A stretch of DNA of 64,000 nucleotides from Malania oleifera (Eukaryota > Streptophyta > Magnoliopsida > Santalales > Ximeniaceae): positions 72,757,348 through 72,821,347 of the forward strand of contig NC_080427.1 of NCBI RefSeq assembly GCF_029873635.1, given 5' to 3'. Made by a program: the position numbers and the translations under genes. The notes under the pieces were generated by a model. That model saw only the letters and a program-made list of their open reading frames with translations. It made no database searches and was not told where the DNA came from. Position 1 is the stretch's first letter; each line of letters starts with the position of its first letter. Of the stretch, positions 46,113-58,015 are shown one piece after another.

Positions 46113-47489
46113 CAATACCGTGATTGACCCGCAAGAGATAGTTGAAAGAGGAAGTAGTTGGGTCTGAGATTTTACCTCATAAATTTTAAGTGAATGAATG
46201 GATTAATCGTTGACATACATGGAAAATTTTGAATACAAGAATTATATTGGATATCCAGCTTTCAATACAAACCTAAAGTCTCACTTAGATCACAGTTATT
46301 AGTTCCTAGGATCTTTCGAGATTTTTGAGAAACAATACTTCATACACTGCATTCCTACGTTTTGGGAGCCAAAAAGCTTATGTAATAGGTATTTTTTTTT
46401 TCTTTTTGAAAAGAATGTAATTGGTAATTTTACTTGCAAAATATGAAAAGTCGATCAATTCATATACTCATTTATGAATATTTTTATTTTCTTCGACTTT
46501 TTATTTTTTGTGAGACTAAATATCCTCACTATTTATTTTGGTTGGATAGGTATAAAGGCCTTCCTATTATAATATCATAACATACTATGATGAAATTTAT
46601 GATGATGACAAGTAAAACAAAAAATAATTTATTTTTTTGCTTAAGAAATTTGATTAGTGCTGTGTCATCCATGTAGTCCTCCAAACTAGAGTTCTATTTT
46701 ATCTAGCAGAAAATGAAGTTTAATGTTTGAGATTTTCCCATGGTATGTTGTTATAATAAAATATATGTTAAATTATATTATATAATATATTGTATTATTA
46801 GTTATATACTCCTTATTATATTTGTAAAAGGATATAATTACATACTTTAATTTATAATATGGTGTAAGTGTAATATAATGATATCTACAATAATTCCCCA
46901 CTTGTGGTTTGCATGATGAATTACAAGGGGTGCGTTAATGGACGAGCGGTAACATTTTCACTCCCATGGATTTGGTACCGCACCGGGAGATCCAAAAGAG
47001 CTCGTCGGTGGCTGTTCTCACGTCATTAAAAAAAAGTTATTATAATATGTATGCTAAATCTATACAAATTAATAGTATTATTTATTTCTAATAATATAAT
47101 TTTATTATATTAAAAATGGTGACAAAATTGATCATAATATCGTATAATATTGCATTGCTATAATATATAATTGTTTGCTACAAATCTCGCACCATTTGGA
47201 CTTCGTAGGGTGATGAAAAATGCAAAAAGAAAATAAAAGAAAATATAAACTATAAAATTACACAATAGAATGTAAATTAAAATTTTACAGATACGACATT
47301 TGATTTTTTTTTTTCTCTATTTAATCCTCTTTTGAGATTCCGTCGAGGGCTGTAGTAGCTTGATCTCTGGTGGAGCAAATCTTGTTTGAGTCTTTACTTC
47401 GGTGCCAAAGACGATTTTGTAGGTGAAACTTTGGTCGTGAAGTTGGACTTTTTTTTTTTTTTTTTGAGTGTGATGCTTTTATCCCTTCT

Positions 47490-47524
<35 letters not shown>

Positions 47525-48074
47525 TTGAATAAATGGGGCAAGTGGGCTTGGAGGGGGGGGGGGGGGGGGGTGGGGTGGGGTCCCTCCTTTGGTCAAAATG
47601 GAGGCTACCTTACATGGAGTGTGGGAGAGAGGGGATGGAGAGAGAGATATGATGGAGGAAATGATGAAGGCAAGCTTTTAAGTGGGCACCATCTCCTATA
47701 ATTTTACAGAAACCCAAAAAAAGAATAATTATGCTACCCAATTCAAATGCTAGTGACCAGTGCACACTCTAGCCTTCTGAAAGGGTTGGATGGAGTCAAT
47801 GAAGGTGAAAGGAGTTGATGGAAGAGACTTCAGTGGCGAACTGGTTCGGTGCAAGGATGTTTGCCGTTGAGGATGAAATCGAAGGCTCTAAAGATTTATG
47901 GAGATATCAAGAAGGCGAATCAGCTGATTTCGCCCGGCGGTAAGCTCGCAAGCTTTCTCTATTCTTTTTTTTTTTTTTTTTATGCTTGATGTCTCTCTCT
48001 CTCTCTTGCTCATTCTGTTGTGATGCCTTGGCTCAGTGAGAGGCCTAAGTATTTATAGGCGAAATCTGATCTCA

Positions 48075-48410
48075 CCATAGTCGCAAATCTAGCGAATTTT
48101 CAAATTTGGCAGCGACACTTTCAATGAAAGTTGCAGATCCGGTGAATTTTCAAATTTGGTGGTGGCATTTTCAGTTTAAGTCACAGATCTAGTGATCTCT
48201 TCAATTTTGGCGGTGGTATTTCTCAACTTTGGCGGTAGTTCTTTTAACGAAAGTTGCAGATTCGGCGAATTTTCAATTTTGGTGGCGACTTTCTCAACTT
48301 CGGCGGCGGTACTTTTGACCAAAGTTGCAGATCCGGCGAACTTTCAATTTTGGTGATGGCTTTCTCAACTTCAGCGGCAATGCTTTTGACGAAAGTTGCA
48401 GATCCGGCGC
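48075..48410 (-). repeat. Diverged tandem repeat, 71 bp and ~52 bp periods
   Basis: The phrase GAAAGTTGCAGATCCGGCG recurs at 48126, 48249, 48320 and 48391, with weaker copies near 48080 and 48178. The last three are exactly 71 bp apart. Intervening 'TTTCAATTTTGGTGGCG' segments alternate with them. Confidence 0.85.
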
Positions 48411-48515
48411 CGAGTGTGATTTTCCTTGAATTTTGTATCTTTGTATTTTTGTACGCCTAGAGGGCGTATTTTTATACATATGTATTTTTTTGTCACTTAT
48501 ATTCCTACGAAGTGT

Positions 48516-48520
<5 letters not shown>

Positions 48521-48550
<30 letters not shown>

Positions 48551-48560
48551 TATATATATT
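48521..48560. repeat. (TA)n microsatellite
   Basis: TA tract with one AAATA interruption, in the putative Tat LTR. Confidence 0.9.
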
Positions 48561-48872
48561 CTTTATTTTCTTCCATTTTTTTTTTTCAAAATTTTAGTGT
48601 TTACAAATGCCCTCACTTCAAGTCTTCGTGTGGCGCACAACTTGTGACGCAATTAATGCGAATCGAGTCTTGAAGTTCTATAGATTTGCTAACTCCCGTG
48701 GGCAATCTTGATTGGTTGATGGCAAAAACGCGTGGTGGATTTCTCTGCCCATGCAGTATTTGAGTGAGGTTGGTGCTTGAGATGCTGGGGTCATGCACTA
48801 TTAAGAAGAACTCAAGACCTGTAGTCTGTCTCTCCATCACTTTTGCTTTAAATGATATTATTCTCCCTCCTT

Positions 48873-49059
48873 GGTCACCGCTTGGGTCGGTGGCCTAGTG
48901 GCAACGAGCCTGTCGTGCCTCTAAGAGGTCATGGATTCGAGTTTTCGGCTCCTCACTGCTTCGCCCAAGTGGTCTCATGCCCTAAATTTACTTCAGGGGT
49001 AAATAAGGTACGACCGATGAGTATCTTTCTACGAGGCTACCTTTTTTTTTTTTTTTTTT
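48873..49059 (+). mobile_element. Probable tRNA-derived SINE
   Basis: Holds both internal RNA polymerase III promoter boxes in tRNA-like spacing: box A-like TGGCCTAGTGG (48891-48901) and box B-like GGATTCGAGTT (48933-48943). A ~100 bp unrelated body follows and the element ends in a run of 18 T (49042-49059). This is the layout of plant SINEs. It has inserted into the 3' noncoding part of the Tat element. Clear target duplications were not found, so a decayed tRNA pseudogene is the alternative. Confidence 0.6.
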
Positions 49060-50301
49060 ACATCCTTCAAATAAATAAAGACAAATCAAATCCTTCATGT
49101 CTCTGTTTGATGGATGCGTGGGGGTTCAAGTCTAACACTTAGGTCAACACCAGCATTGGTCAAAGTGCTTGTAGTGTCACTGCTACTTGCTCTGGATCTT
49201 GTTTGATGGTTATAGACTCCAGCAATGTCATCGGCATAAGCCGAGAAAAGCTAAAGGGTACCTCCTTCTTCGGCATGAGAAGAAGAGTGTCCTTCTCTTC
49301 TTGATGGCTAGTGGTTAGGATGTTCAAAATGACTGGAGGTCATCCCCTTAGTAACGATTTGCCTCTTGGATGCCAGTACGTTTGACATAGTGCAAAACGA
49401 ACCTGCTAAAGATGGTAGTGCAGGCTAGGATCGCAAGAAACCCTCGTTGTGTTGGTAGCGGCACAAGTAGTATATATGCTAGAACCTGTTAAAGCGATGA
49501 AGGTGGTAAGTTCCACTTCCGGAGCATTGATGATGAAAGCAGCGGCAAGAGGAGCAGCAGTCGAGGTAGTGGTGCAGGAACTACTCGGTGTGGCAATAAT
49601 GGAAGTGGTGAGATCAAGGGTCAGTGGAGTAGTAGTAGCAATAGTGAGATCAATGGTCAGTAGGGTTCGACTTGTGGTCCCTTCGACTGGCCCCTTTTTG
49701 TGATTCTTTTGATCCTCGAACCAGAGGCGTACATCTTTTGGTTTGACTAGGCCATATGGTCGGAGCTATGTTGTGAGCAAGTATACTAGCTCCTGGGAAG
49801 GAAGTTCCCCCTTGTAATGAAATGCCACCTCTAGGATCTCCAGTTGTTCCCTTTGAAGTGCCCATCTAGGAGTTGATGAACTTGTGTTTCCCCTTGTAGT
49901 TTGCACCATTGGTTGATTTGGCCTCATTTTTACAGTGAGAGTCACCTTGGCTAACGGAATAAAGAAGGAGATGATAAGGAAGGATGGTTAGGATGAATGA
50001 GTCTGAGTAGCTTGCTTCTTTTTCCATACCCATTTCTTTTATAGCAAGACCGATCAAAAATTGAAGTTGGTAGGTTGCTTAACTTTGACATCGTGGACAG
50101 CTAGTGACAACAAGGTTGAAAAGGAACAACCTTCGGTGTTGCAAAGATTGATAGAGTAGTAGCTGTTGCCGAAAATGTTGAAGCAGCACTCGACTGCTTT
50201 GGATTATTCTTCCTTACCTTACTTGCCGTACGCATTTTTTTTTGACCATTCACAGTTTATACTTTTGCGGGCCAGGAGTATTTTGGACATAAAGTAGAGC
50301 C
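49060..50301 (-). other. Long 3' noncoding region of the Tat element
   Basis: Lies between the pol stop and the polypurine tract, where Tat-lineage elements usually carry long noncoding DNA. No reading frame with known motifs. A repetitive GTGGTGGCA/AGTAGTAGC-rich stretch (49495-49660) gives a valine-rich chance frame. Confidence 0.5.
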
Positions 50302-51347
50302 TTATGTGTAGTAGCATTTCAAGAACTTGTTGTTTATTGGACCAATGCCAATGCCTTCGTGGTGAGTAGCATGTAAGCATTGTTTGTGTACGCTCATTTT
50401 ACCAAGTATGGACCATCCCATTTATAAGTAAGCTTATTGCCTAGCCAGTGTTTCAGATTGATTTGTTGTCGTACCGCGAGGACTAAGTCTCTAACTTTGA
50501 ATGACCACGGGCGGACTTTGCGGTCAAAGGCCTTGGTGAGTCGAGCTTGGTAGCACTCTAGTTGCTGTTGTGCTTGGAGTCTTTTTTCATCTAGAGCCTC
50601 TAGATCTTCCAATCGTAGGCGTGCATTTTCTTCTTTAGTGAGACCTTCTTGGATCGCCATGCACAACGATGGTAGTTATTTCATAAGTGGGAGCACAACT
50701 TCAACGCCGTAAACAAGGGCATAGGGCATTGATTGGGTAGGTGTTTGATAAGTTGTGCGGAATGCCCATAATGCTTTGGTAACCCTGTCATGCCAATCCG
50801 GTTTTTTCTTAGAGACCACTTTGCGTAGTAAGTTGCAAAGGGTTTTGTTGAACACTTCGGCCAACCCATTAATAGGAGCATTGTACATGGAAGACTTGTA
50901 CTGCTTGAAGTTGAACTTCTCGCAGAGTCTGTTCGTCAAGTTGTTGTAGAACTGTTTTCCATTGTTTGTAACGATGAACTGGGGAATACCATAACTGTAA
51001 ATCAAGTGGGTCCTGATGAAGTTCACAACGTGCTCCTTCTTCACTTTTCTAAGAGGGGTTGCTTCGGCTCATTTAGAAAAATAATCTGTAGCTGCCAGTA
51101 TGTATAGGTGGCCAAGGGAGGACTTTGGCAGTGGTCCGACCAAGTCGAGGCCCCATGCTTCAAAGGGCCAGGATGCTACAGTGGGGTGTAGTGGCTCTAG
51201 TGGTTGAGGTAAATAGTTTGCATGTAATTGACATGCTTGACAGGTCTTAGCATATTCCATGGAATCATGCACTATCGTGGGACAATAGTACCCCATCCTT
51301 TTGATTTTATGGTGAAGTTTCGGTTTGGATTGATGTGCGCCATACAT
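50302..51347 (-). pseudogene. Tat-lineage integrase and pol C-terminus
   Basis: Three frames in order on the minus strand. 51069-51347: zinc domain and start of core ('YAKTCQACQLHANYL', 'WPFEAWGLDLVGPLPKS', with the first catalytic Asp). 50676-51044: rest of core ('GIPQFIVTNNGKQF', family TDNG, so the second Asp is Asn; 'NGLAEVFNKTL' with the Glu kept). 50394-50666: C-terminal module ('KVRPWSFKVRDLVLAV', 'YKWDGPYLV'). After a TGA at 50394 and a frameshift the terminal 'IGPINNKFLKCYY' ends in TAA at 50302. Confidence 0.9.
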
Positions 51348-51853
51348 TCCAGAGTGAGCTTCTTATAAAGCATGCTTCACCTCGTCTCCGCTTAAGCATC
51401 ATAAGAAGAGTCAGAGGAAGGATCTTCGATACAATGTATCTTTGAAGTATATGTATCAGGCGGCATGTCATCGCAACTCTGTCCTGTGACGACGATATTC
51501 AGGAAACCTTCCATGTTGCAGATAGTCAATAATGGGTTGCTGCTGGTCCTCGGTTTAATGACGTGAACGAAGACAACATTTGATTCTTCTTCTTCATTTT
51601 TGATTGGGGGCATGACCCATTTCTAGCATACAGTAATGATTGTTTTTTGGTTGTCTGATTTGGCTAGTGACATGGCCAGATTGACTAGCACATCTGCTTG
51701 ACAATTGTCCTTCCTTGGGATATGCTCCGAGATAATGCTCTCGAATTCTTCTAGTAGACATTGGGCGTAATTGTGGTATGGCACAAGATCCTCATTTTTG
51801 ACATCATATCATCCAGAGAGCTGGTTGATAACGAGTTGTGAGTCATCGTCTAC
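51348..51853 (-). pseudogene. Linker between Tat RNase H and integrase
   Basis: Frame 51392-51613 (acidic, 73 residues) and broken sequence around it. It corresponds to the spacer and end of the additional RNase H in this lineage. No catalytic motif could be confirmed. Confidence 0.55.
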
Positions 51854-52087
51854 TTAAAGTATAGGAATTTTCATGTTAGTGGCTATTTGGAGGCCAATGA
51901 TCAATGCTTTATATTCGGCGACATTGTTTGAGCATAGTTCACCGAGGATGAATGCATACAACAACACTTGGCGTTGAGGAGTAAAAAATACTACACTGGC
52001 ACCAGCACCATCACATCGTGCGGCTCCATCGAAGTACATTGCCCATGGTGGCAAGATGTATTTGGAATACTTCCTTGTTTGGGAGGT
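51854..52087 (-). pseudogene. Archaeal-type additional RNase H (aRNH) of a Tat element
   Basis: Minus-strand frame with 'WAMYFDGAARCDGAGASVVF' and 'CSNNVAEYKALIIGLQIA', the hallmark of the second, archaeal-like RNase H carried by Tat/Ogre-lineage gypsy elements: catalytic D in YFDG, E in AEYKAL. The next gypsy element inserted at 52088, so the upstream RT half is separated from it and lies outside the window. Confidence 0.85.
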
Positions 52088-52548
52088 TGTCAAGCCCTAA
52101 ACTCGCAGATGGGCCCCAGGTATGAATTTAGTAACCTAACCTACTCTGTATCAATTAAAACATACATGATACTACACTGAATGAGGGTCCGACCGCGTGG
52201 GGTACACACACACCCTATACACATTCACATACATATCCATACACATCACATACACAGTGGAAATATTCTTTCTAATACATACAACTTACCATACCAGAGT
52301 CTATACATGACTAGAATCTACACTCCAAAATACAGTACATACTCCGAGTGTTAACAAAACCCAACCATGACAATTCGGTTACAAAATCAGTACTTACTCA
52401 AGTACTATACATAGCTAACCGACATCCATGCTCTCGAACGCTAGGATGCTAGTGACGTCTACTCGAAGGTCTTGAAAAATATTTGTATAATTGAGGTGAG
52501 ACAACTCTTAGTAAGGAAGAAAATATGTTATATCAGTGTGTGGCATAC

Positions 52549-54659
52549 TGTTAGCTTTGGTGTATTCCCAAGAGGGGGGGGGGGGGCGGTGAATTGGGTA
52601 TTTAAAAATTATCGCTTAGGTTAAACCAGATCAACAGTATTACTCAACCTAGGGTCTATCTATGCAAAAATAAACCCAATTATTCACAATAGTAAAATAC
52701 AAACATTTATGTGCTGGAATTTAAAATGCAAAAATTAAAAGCACGCATAAGAAATGTTATTGGGGTTCGGGCAACTGTGCCTACGTTCCCGTCTCTAGCT
52801 CGCTAGTCCGAGGATTCCACTAATGCTCACTTAACGGGTGGAGTGACATCTTATACAACCAGCTCAATTAGCATAGGGCTAACCTCAACCTTTACAAATT
52901 CTCTTTGCGGGACGGAGAAGGCCCTAACAATCCTTGCGGGCTGGATTACCGCCCCCTCAGGCCGTGCCTGGAATACAACAGTATTTTTCACAATTAATTA
53001 GCACAATGATTATACTTTCATGTAAAGCAAATATGTACCCAATACGCGCAATCACATACACATCAACAATATAGGTAATGTAAGCTCAGTGATGTGAATA
53101 TATGTGCAAATAACACTCAATAAGATATGATCACAATAATGTTCAAGAGTATTCTAAACAAGTTGTATCTTTAAAATAGGTTTATATCAAATCTCAATGT
53201 TCAATCAAAGTTTCAAAGATTCTAGTCAAATATTCAAACTAACTCAAAAGATTTCCTTCAATGAAATACGCACACGAGTAGTTTGAAAAATATTTTAGCT
53301 TGTAGAAAATATTTTGCACAACAAAATCAAAGCTATGGGATACTTGAAAAAACAATGCAAATATCCTAAGCTTGCTAGTTTATCCCAACACAATATTTAT
53401 AATATTGAAATCTATGGGATAAACCTAAGCCAAACTCCCCAAAAAATAATATCACAATCAAACAAGCAAATGAGAGTTTTTAGCAAAATCTAGTAATCAC
53501 AAGCATACTAAATATGCTCTCACAATCTCAAAATGTATCAAGGGAATGGAAATTTGAGAGAATTTGGACAAAGAGAGTATTTTCAAAAGAGAGGATTTTT
53601 GACTAATGAAATTACTATATAATTGCAAATCTTTGCAAATGAGCCTATATTTATAGGCAAGGGTAAAATTATAACCGTTTGGGACTTGTTCGGAATTTTT
53701 AGAAAAGTTTCAAATTGTTTAAACACAATTAACCCAACTTAACCCGTATTTAGCTCAGTTAAAAATTTTGTAACCCGGCGAGGTTCGGGTGGTTGAACCG
53801 TGCTTCGGTCACCCAAACAAACACAATAATAAAACGTCTTTAAATAGGTTTGGCAGCCCGAGTTTCAGTTCGGTGGCCTAAATTAAGGTTAGAAACATTT
53901 CTTCACAAATTCGGGTGTCCGACCATAGGTTTTGTAGCCCGAACTCGTGTGTTCGGTCACATGGGGCTTAATTTGGACTAAACAGCTCAGTAGCTCGAGT
54001 TGGTGGAATGTCCTTTTCAAGTGGTTCAGGCGCCCATGGACAGTATGCACAAATTTTTTCGGTCGCCCGAGAGCCTAAGTCAACTATTGACTTCTCAACA
54101 GTTTGGGCACTCGAGGAGTTTTGAACTCGTGGCGTTCGGTTGCCCGAGCTCTCTCAAATTCCCTAATAATATTCAATTAAGTGCATTTTTAACACTCCTG
54201 TATTTTTTATGATATATGTGCTTGAGTGTTGGGACCTAGAGTCATACTAGGGTCTTACTAAGGCCGTTTTGAGATAATCCCAAAAATTTGGCATCGGTTG
54301 ACCGAAGGGTGCCCTAAGGTCATTAGGTCCCTATGGTCAATCTACGGTATTGTTGAGCTTACAATTACATATTTGCATGAGATGCAGAGATTATTGCAGA
54401 CCGATATAAATTATTACAGACCAAAATATAAAATAAAATATAAAGATACAACTAGAAATAGACATCGGTCTTCATGTGCTGCTCCTTTGCAAATCCATGG
54501 AATATGCCGAAAGATGTGCACGTTTAAGTGCATCTTAGCTTCCTTCTGTCATCTGTCATCTGTGCTTAGACAAGTAATCCTATTCATACACTTAAAGCAC
54601 ACATATGAGATACTTTGATTTGTCATAATCAAAACAGGGAGCTGACCAAAAAGTCAACA
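52549..54659 (-). mobile_element. LTR-A solo LTR nested in the T3 LTR
   Basis: TGTTAGCTTTGG start, AAGTCAACA end, perfect TSD CATAC (52544-52548 and 54660-54664). 2.11 kb with a G run (52576-52586), conserved tail (about 52765-52810), CCCGAA/TTCGGG array (53765-54160). The same interval in the other T3 LTR (near 63728) is uninterrupted, confirming the insertion point. Confidence 0.95.
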
Positions 54660-55635
54660 CATACAAGTGTTATTTCGACATAAAACATAACACGATACAG
54701 TTCCAGTATTTTTCACAATCTAGTTCCAGAACATACAATACCAAACATATGGTTAGTGTCGTCACACTCAAGCACCCGATATCCTACAATAACCGAAGCC
54801 CCATAGCGATATCGTTGCTAATGCAGTGTCCACTCACATCGATTGATGACCAGCCGAAACAAACAGACTATATTTCACACCCTTAGATATAGAGTCGGAC
54901 ACTCTTGCCCACGGTATTTAGCTGAGACATGACGTTTCCCCATGGTAATTAGTCAAGACGTGGAAAATTTCACAAAATCGGGAACAATTTTGGAACTCAT
55001 GTTCCTATATCCATCAACTTATGGTAATTAGCCATCACAACTATTTTACAAAACTTGGAACACTTTATATACCACAGTTCATTCCACACTTATTTGAGTA
55101 TACAACAATTATATCGTTTTCAATTCAAGAATACAGTTTAATGCAAATACAGGTACGGTCATCTTATTACTACAATTTTATACAACATATGATTTTCCAA
55201 TAAAAATAGAGATGATACCCGAAACCCCTAATTTTCCCCAAAACTGTAACCTGTATTTTCACTCGACAGATTTTTCCAAATAAGTAGTCAAATCATACAT
55301 ACAATCGTAAACTACATGTTTACCAATTCCGATTTTAAAAATAACTGATATAAACAAAATCCCCTTACCTTAACTCGAAAACCAAAACATGAACTTTATG
55401 GCACCAAAACAGCAAACCGAGGTACCAAAACCTAAACAATGAAGAACAATATTTCCTTACAATACTATTCTTTATAGATTTATCGAAACGAAAATGAAAT
55501 CGGACCCTTACCTAAATATTTGGTCAAAACTTGAAAATCCTCGAAACGAATTTTCGATCCGCTATAAACGTAGAGATTCTCCTCCTGATCCACGTAGCAA
55601 CATCGGATCATTGATTCTGGCAACTGATGACCTAA

Positions 55636-55637
<2 letters not shown>

Positions 55638-55680
<43 letters not shown>
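55638..55680. repeat. (GA)n microsatellite
   Basis: About 21 GA units in the T3 LTR leader region. Confidence 0.95.
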
Positions 55681-55683
<3 letters not shown>

Positions 55684-56384
55684 GAGAGAGAGTATTCAAG
55701 TTCTAAAGAGAGAAAGAGAGATGTTTTGGGTTTCTTCCTCATTAAGCAAAGCTAAAAGATATTTATAAGCAAGTTGACCTGGCTAGACTCGTCGATGAGA
55801 TGGCGTCCTCCTCAACGAGCTACAAAAGGAAGTTTGTCGATGATAAGGTGGCCTCGTCGACAAGCCTGAGATTTTAGAATTTCCCAAAATATCTTGGTAT
55901 CCCCTCGTTGACGTACCATTGAAATTTGTCACTAAGATGTACAAGGGGCTTCGTTGATAAGAAAGGAAGCCTCGTCGACGAGCCTTGCTGATTTTTTCCC
56001 TTTTTATTTTTTCTTTTCTTTTCTTATTTATTTAATCCACCCATCTCAGGTTGGGTTCTTACAACCTCCCCTCCTTACAAAATTTCATCCTCGAAATTTT
56101 TAATCTCTCATTTACCAACTAAACAATATACCTAAACGCACACCCAACTCTAGAGAGAGCCAGTGGCCACCCACATAGCATCCCCGTCCCAAATACATAC
56201 ATACTCCACTTATGGCGGAGGAATACCATGGTTATATACATACACTGTCTCGAGAGCGCACAATATCACACACTCCACCAGAGACTAACCATATAACATT
56301 ACTACAATGGCAAAATATTACATACATACATACCCATACCGATCCTCCTATCGAAACTACTGCTTAGAACAATTGTGGATATTT

Positions 56385-57665
56385 TCAGCATATTTCTGTT
56401 TCTAACTCCCAAGAAGCTTCCTCAACCGTATGATTTATCCAAAGTACCTTCACTAACGGTTTCTCCTTAGTACGCAACTTCTGAACTTTACAGTCCAAAA
56501 TTTGAACGGGCATCTCCTTATACGCCAAAGCATCCCTAATCTCTAAGGATTTGTAACTAATCACATGTGATGGATTCGGAACGTATCTTCTCAACCTGGG
56601 TACTTGGAACACAGTGTGGATCCTCGAGAGCGCTGGAGGTAGTGCAGTCCTATAGGCCACTGGACCCACTCGTTCCAGTACCTTAAATAGTTTGATATAC
56701 CTCGGGCTCAGCTTGCCCTTCTTCCCAAATCTCATCACCCCTTTCATCAGAGCGATTCTTAGGAATATCGTACCCCCAACCTTGAATTCTAACTTATGAC
56801 GACGAAAATCCGCATAACTTTTTTGCTGACTCTGAGCTAATTTAATCCTATCCCTGATCAATTTGAACTTCTCAGAAGCCTGTTGTACGAGTTCGAGATC
56901 CAATATCTGTCGTTCACTGACCTCATCCCAATACAGAGGAGACCAAAACCTCCAACCATACAATACCTAGAACGGTGCCATCCTGATATTAGCCTAGAAG
57001 CTATTGTTATAGGCGAATTCCACCAATGGTAGAAACTGAATCCAACTACCATCGAAGTCTAATACACAAGCCCATAACGTATATTCCACTATCTGTATCA
57101 TCCTTTCTAACTGTCCATCAGTCTAGGGGTGGAATGCTGTATTGAAAATAAGCGTTGTCTTTAGTGCTTCTTGTAAGCTCTTTTAAAATAAAGAATTGAA
57201 CCTTGGGTCTTGATTCAAAACAATGGACACTGGTACCCCGTGCATTCTGCTTATCTCCTACACGTATACATTCGCTAGTCTACTCAAGGAGTAGCTAACC
57301 TTCATTAGTACAAAGTGAGCATATTTTGTCAACCTGTCCACAATCACCCAAATTGCATTCTGCCCGTGAAATGCTGGTGGCAATCTGATGACAAAATCCA
57401 TGGAAATATGCCCCCATTTTCACTCCGGAACACTCAATGGCTACAATAGCCCTATCGGCCTTTGATGTTCAGCTTTCACCTGCTGATACGTCAAACATTG
57501 CTCCATGAATCGAGCAATCTCTATTTTCATGCACTCCACCAAAAAGATTCACACAAATCTTGATACATCTTCATACTACCTGGATGTATCATATATAGAG
57601 AATGATGCGCCTGCTCTAAGATCGTCCTCTTTATCCCCTCTTCATTTGAAACACATAATTTGATC
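56385..57665 (-). pseudogene. Third Tekay-like element: integrase
   Basis: One frame reads through most of the integrase with a few stops. 56385-56963 (192 residues) gives the C-terminal module ('QQKSYADFRRHKLEFKVGG', 'MRFGKKGKLSPRYI') and the chromodomain-like tail ('PNPSHVISYKSL', 'VLWINHTVEEASWELE'). Upstream, 57010-57480 contains 'MHGVPVSIVLNQDPRF' (family SDRDP, altered) and 'TDGQLERMIQ' with the Glu kept. Interrupted on its N-terminal side by the T1 solo LTR. Confidence 0.9.
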
Positions 57666-57670
57666 CCAAA

Positions 57671-57977
57671 TGTAGTGACCCAAAGAAATTATGGTATTTA
57701 AATATTAAAGAGAGAGGGGAATTGAATTAGTATAAGAAGGTGGCAGTAGCCTTCATTGAAAAACGCGAACGTAGCATATTGGACTTATCGACAAGGGTGT
57801 AATTCGTCGATGAGAAGATACCGAGAGCGGGTTTGGATGATTCTGAATTTCATCGATGAGGAATGAATTCGTCGACGAATTATCTTCATGACCTCATCGA
57901 CGAGATGACGTGACTCGTTGACGAAGGCCATTGTATAAATAGCCCAAACCTTCATTTTTTTGCTAAAATTTCACGCA

Positions 57978-58015
<38 letters not shown>

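Larger units (their letters stand above)
45533..47747. other. 3' flank of the glycosyltransferase gene, low-complexity intergenic DNA
   Basis: No further gene seen. Contains (TTA)n (45950-45997), (AT)n (46048-46109), a GC-rich island of ~110 bp at 46920-47030 of unknown origin, a poly-T (47449-47466), (TA)n (47493-47521) and a G run (47554-47571). No canonical AATAAA signal stands out in the first 200 bp after the stop. Confidence 0.6.
47748..48605 (-). mobile_element. Probable 3' LTR of a Tat-lineage gypsy element
   Basis: The right edge is firm: ...AGTGTTTACA at 48605 followed by a polypurine tract on the minus strand (TGAAGTGAGGGCATT, 48606-48620). The left edge, TGCTAGTGAC at 47748, is a guess from the TG...CA rule. 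Inside are a TATAAATAC box in minus orientation (about 48048-48056), a CT-rich tract, poly-T (47969-47985) and a 52/71 bp repeat. Orientation agrees with the pol remnant at 50302-52087. Confidence 0.6.
52088..56063 (-). repeat. 3' LTR of the third Tekay-like element (family T3)
   Basis: ~1.86 kb without the nested LTR-A copy at 52549-54659. Shows GAGGTGAGACAACTCTTAGT near 52494, (GA)n at 55638-55680, a TATA box in minus orientation (55761-55769) and GTCGACGA palindromes (55781-55985). Confidence 0.9.

Noticed and set aside
45883-46134. 83-residue minus-strand frame with Y-I and N runs
   Set aside because: Translation of (TA)n and (TTA)n microsatellites.
48873-48960. Functional tRNA gene
   Set aside because: A and B boxes are present, but I cannot fold a full acceptor stem and anticodon arm; the T-run lies ~100 bp further on, which fits a SINE better.
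49449-49703. 84-residue valine-rich frame
   Set aside because: Repetitive GTAGTAG/GTGGTGG sequence in the Tat noncoding region; no motif.
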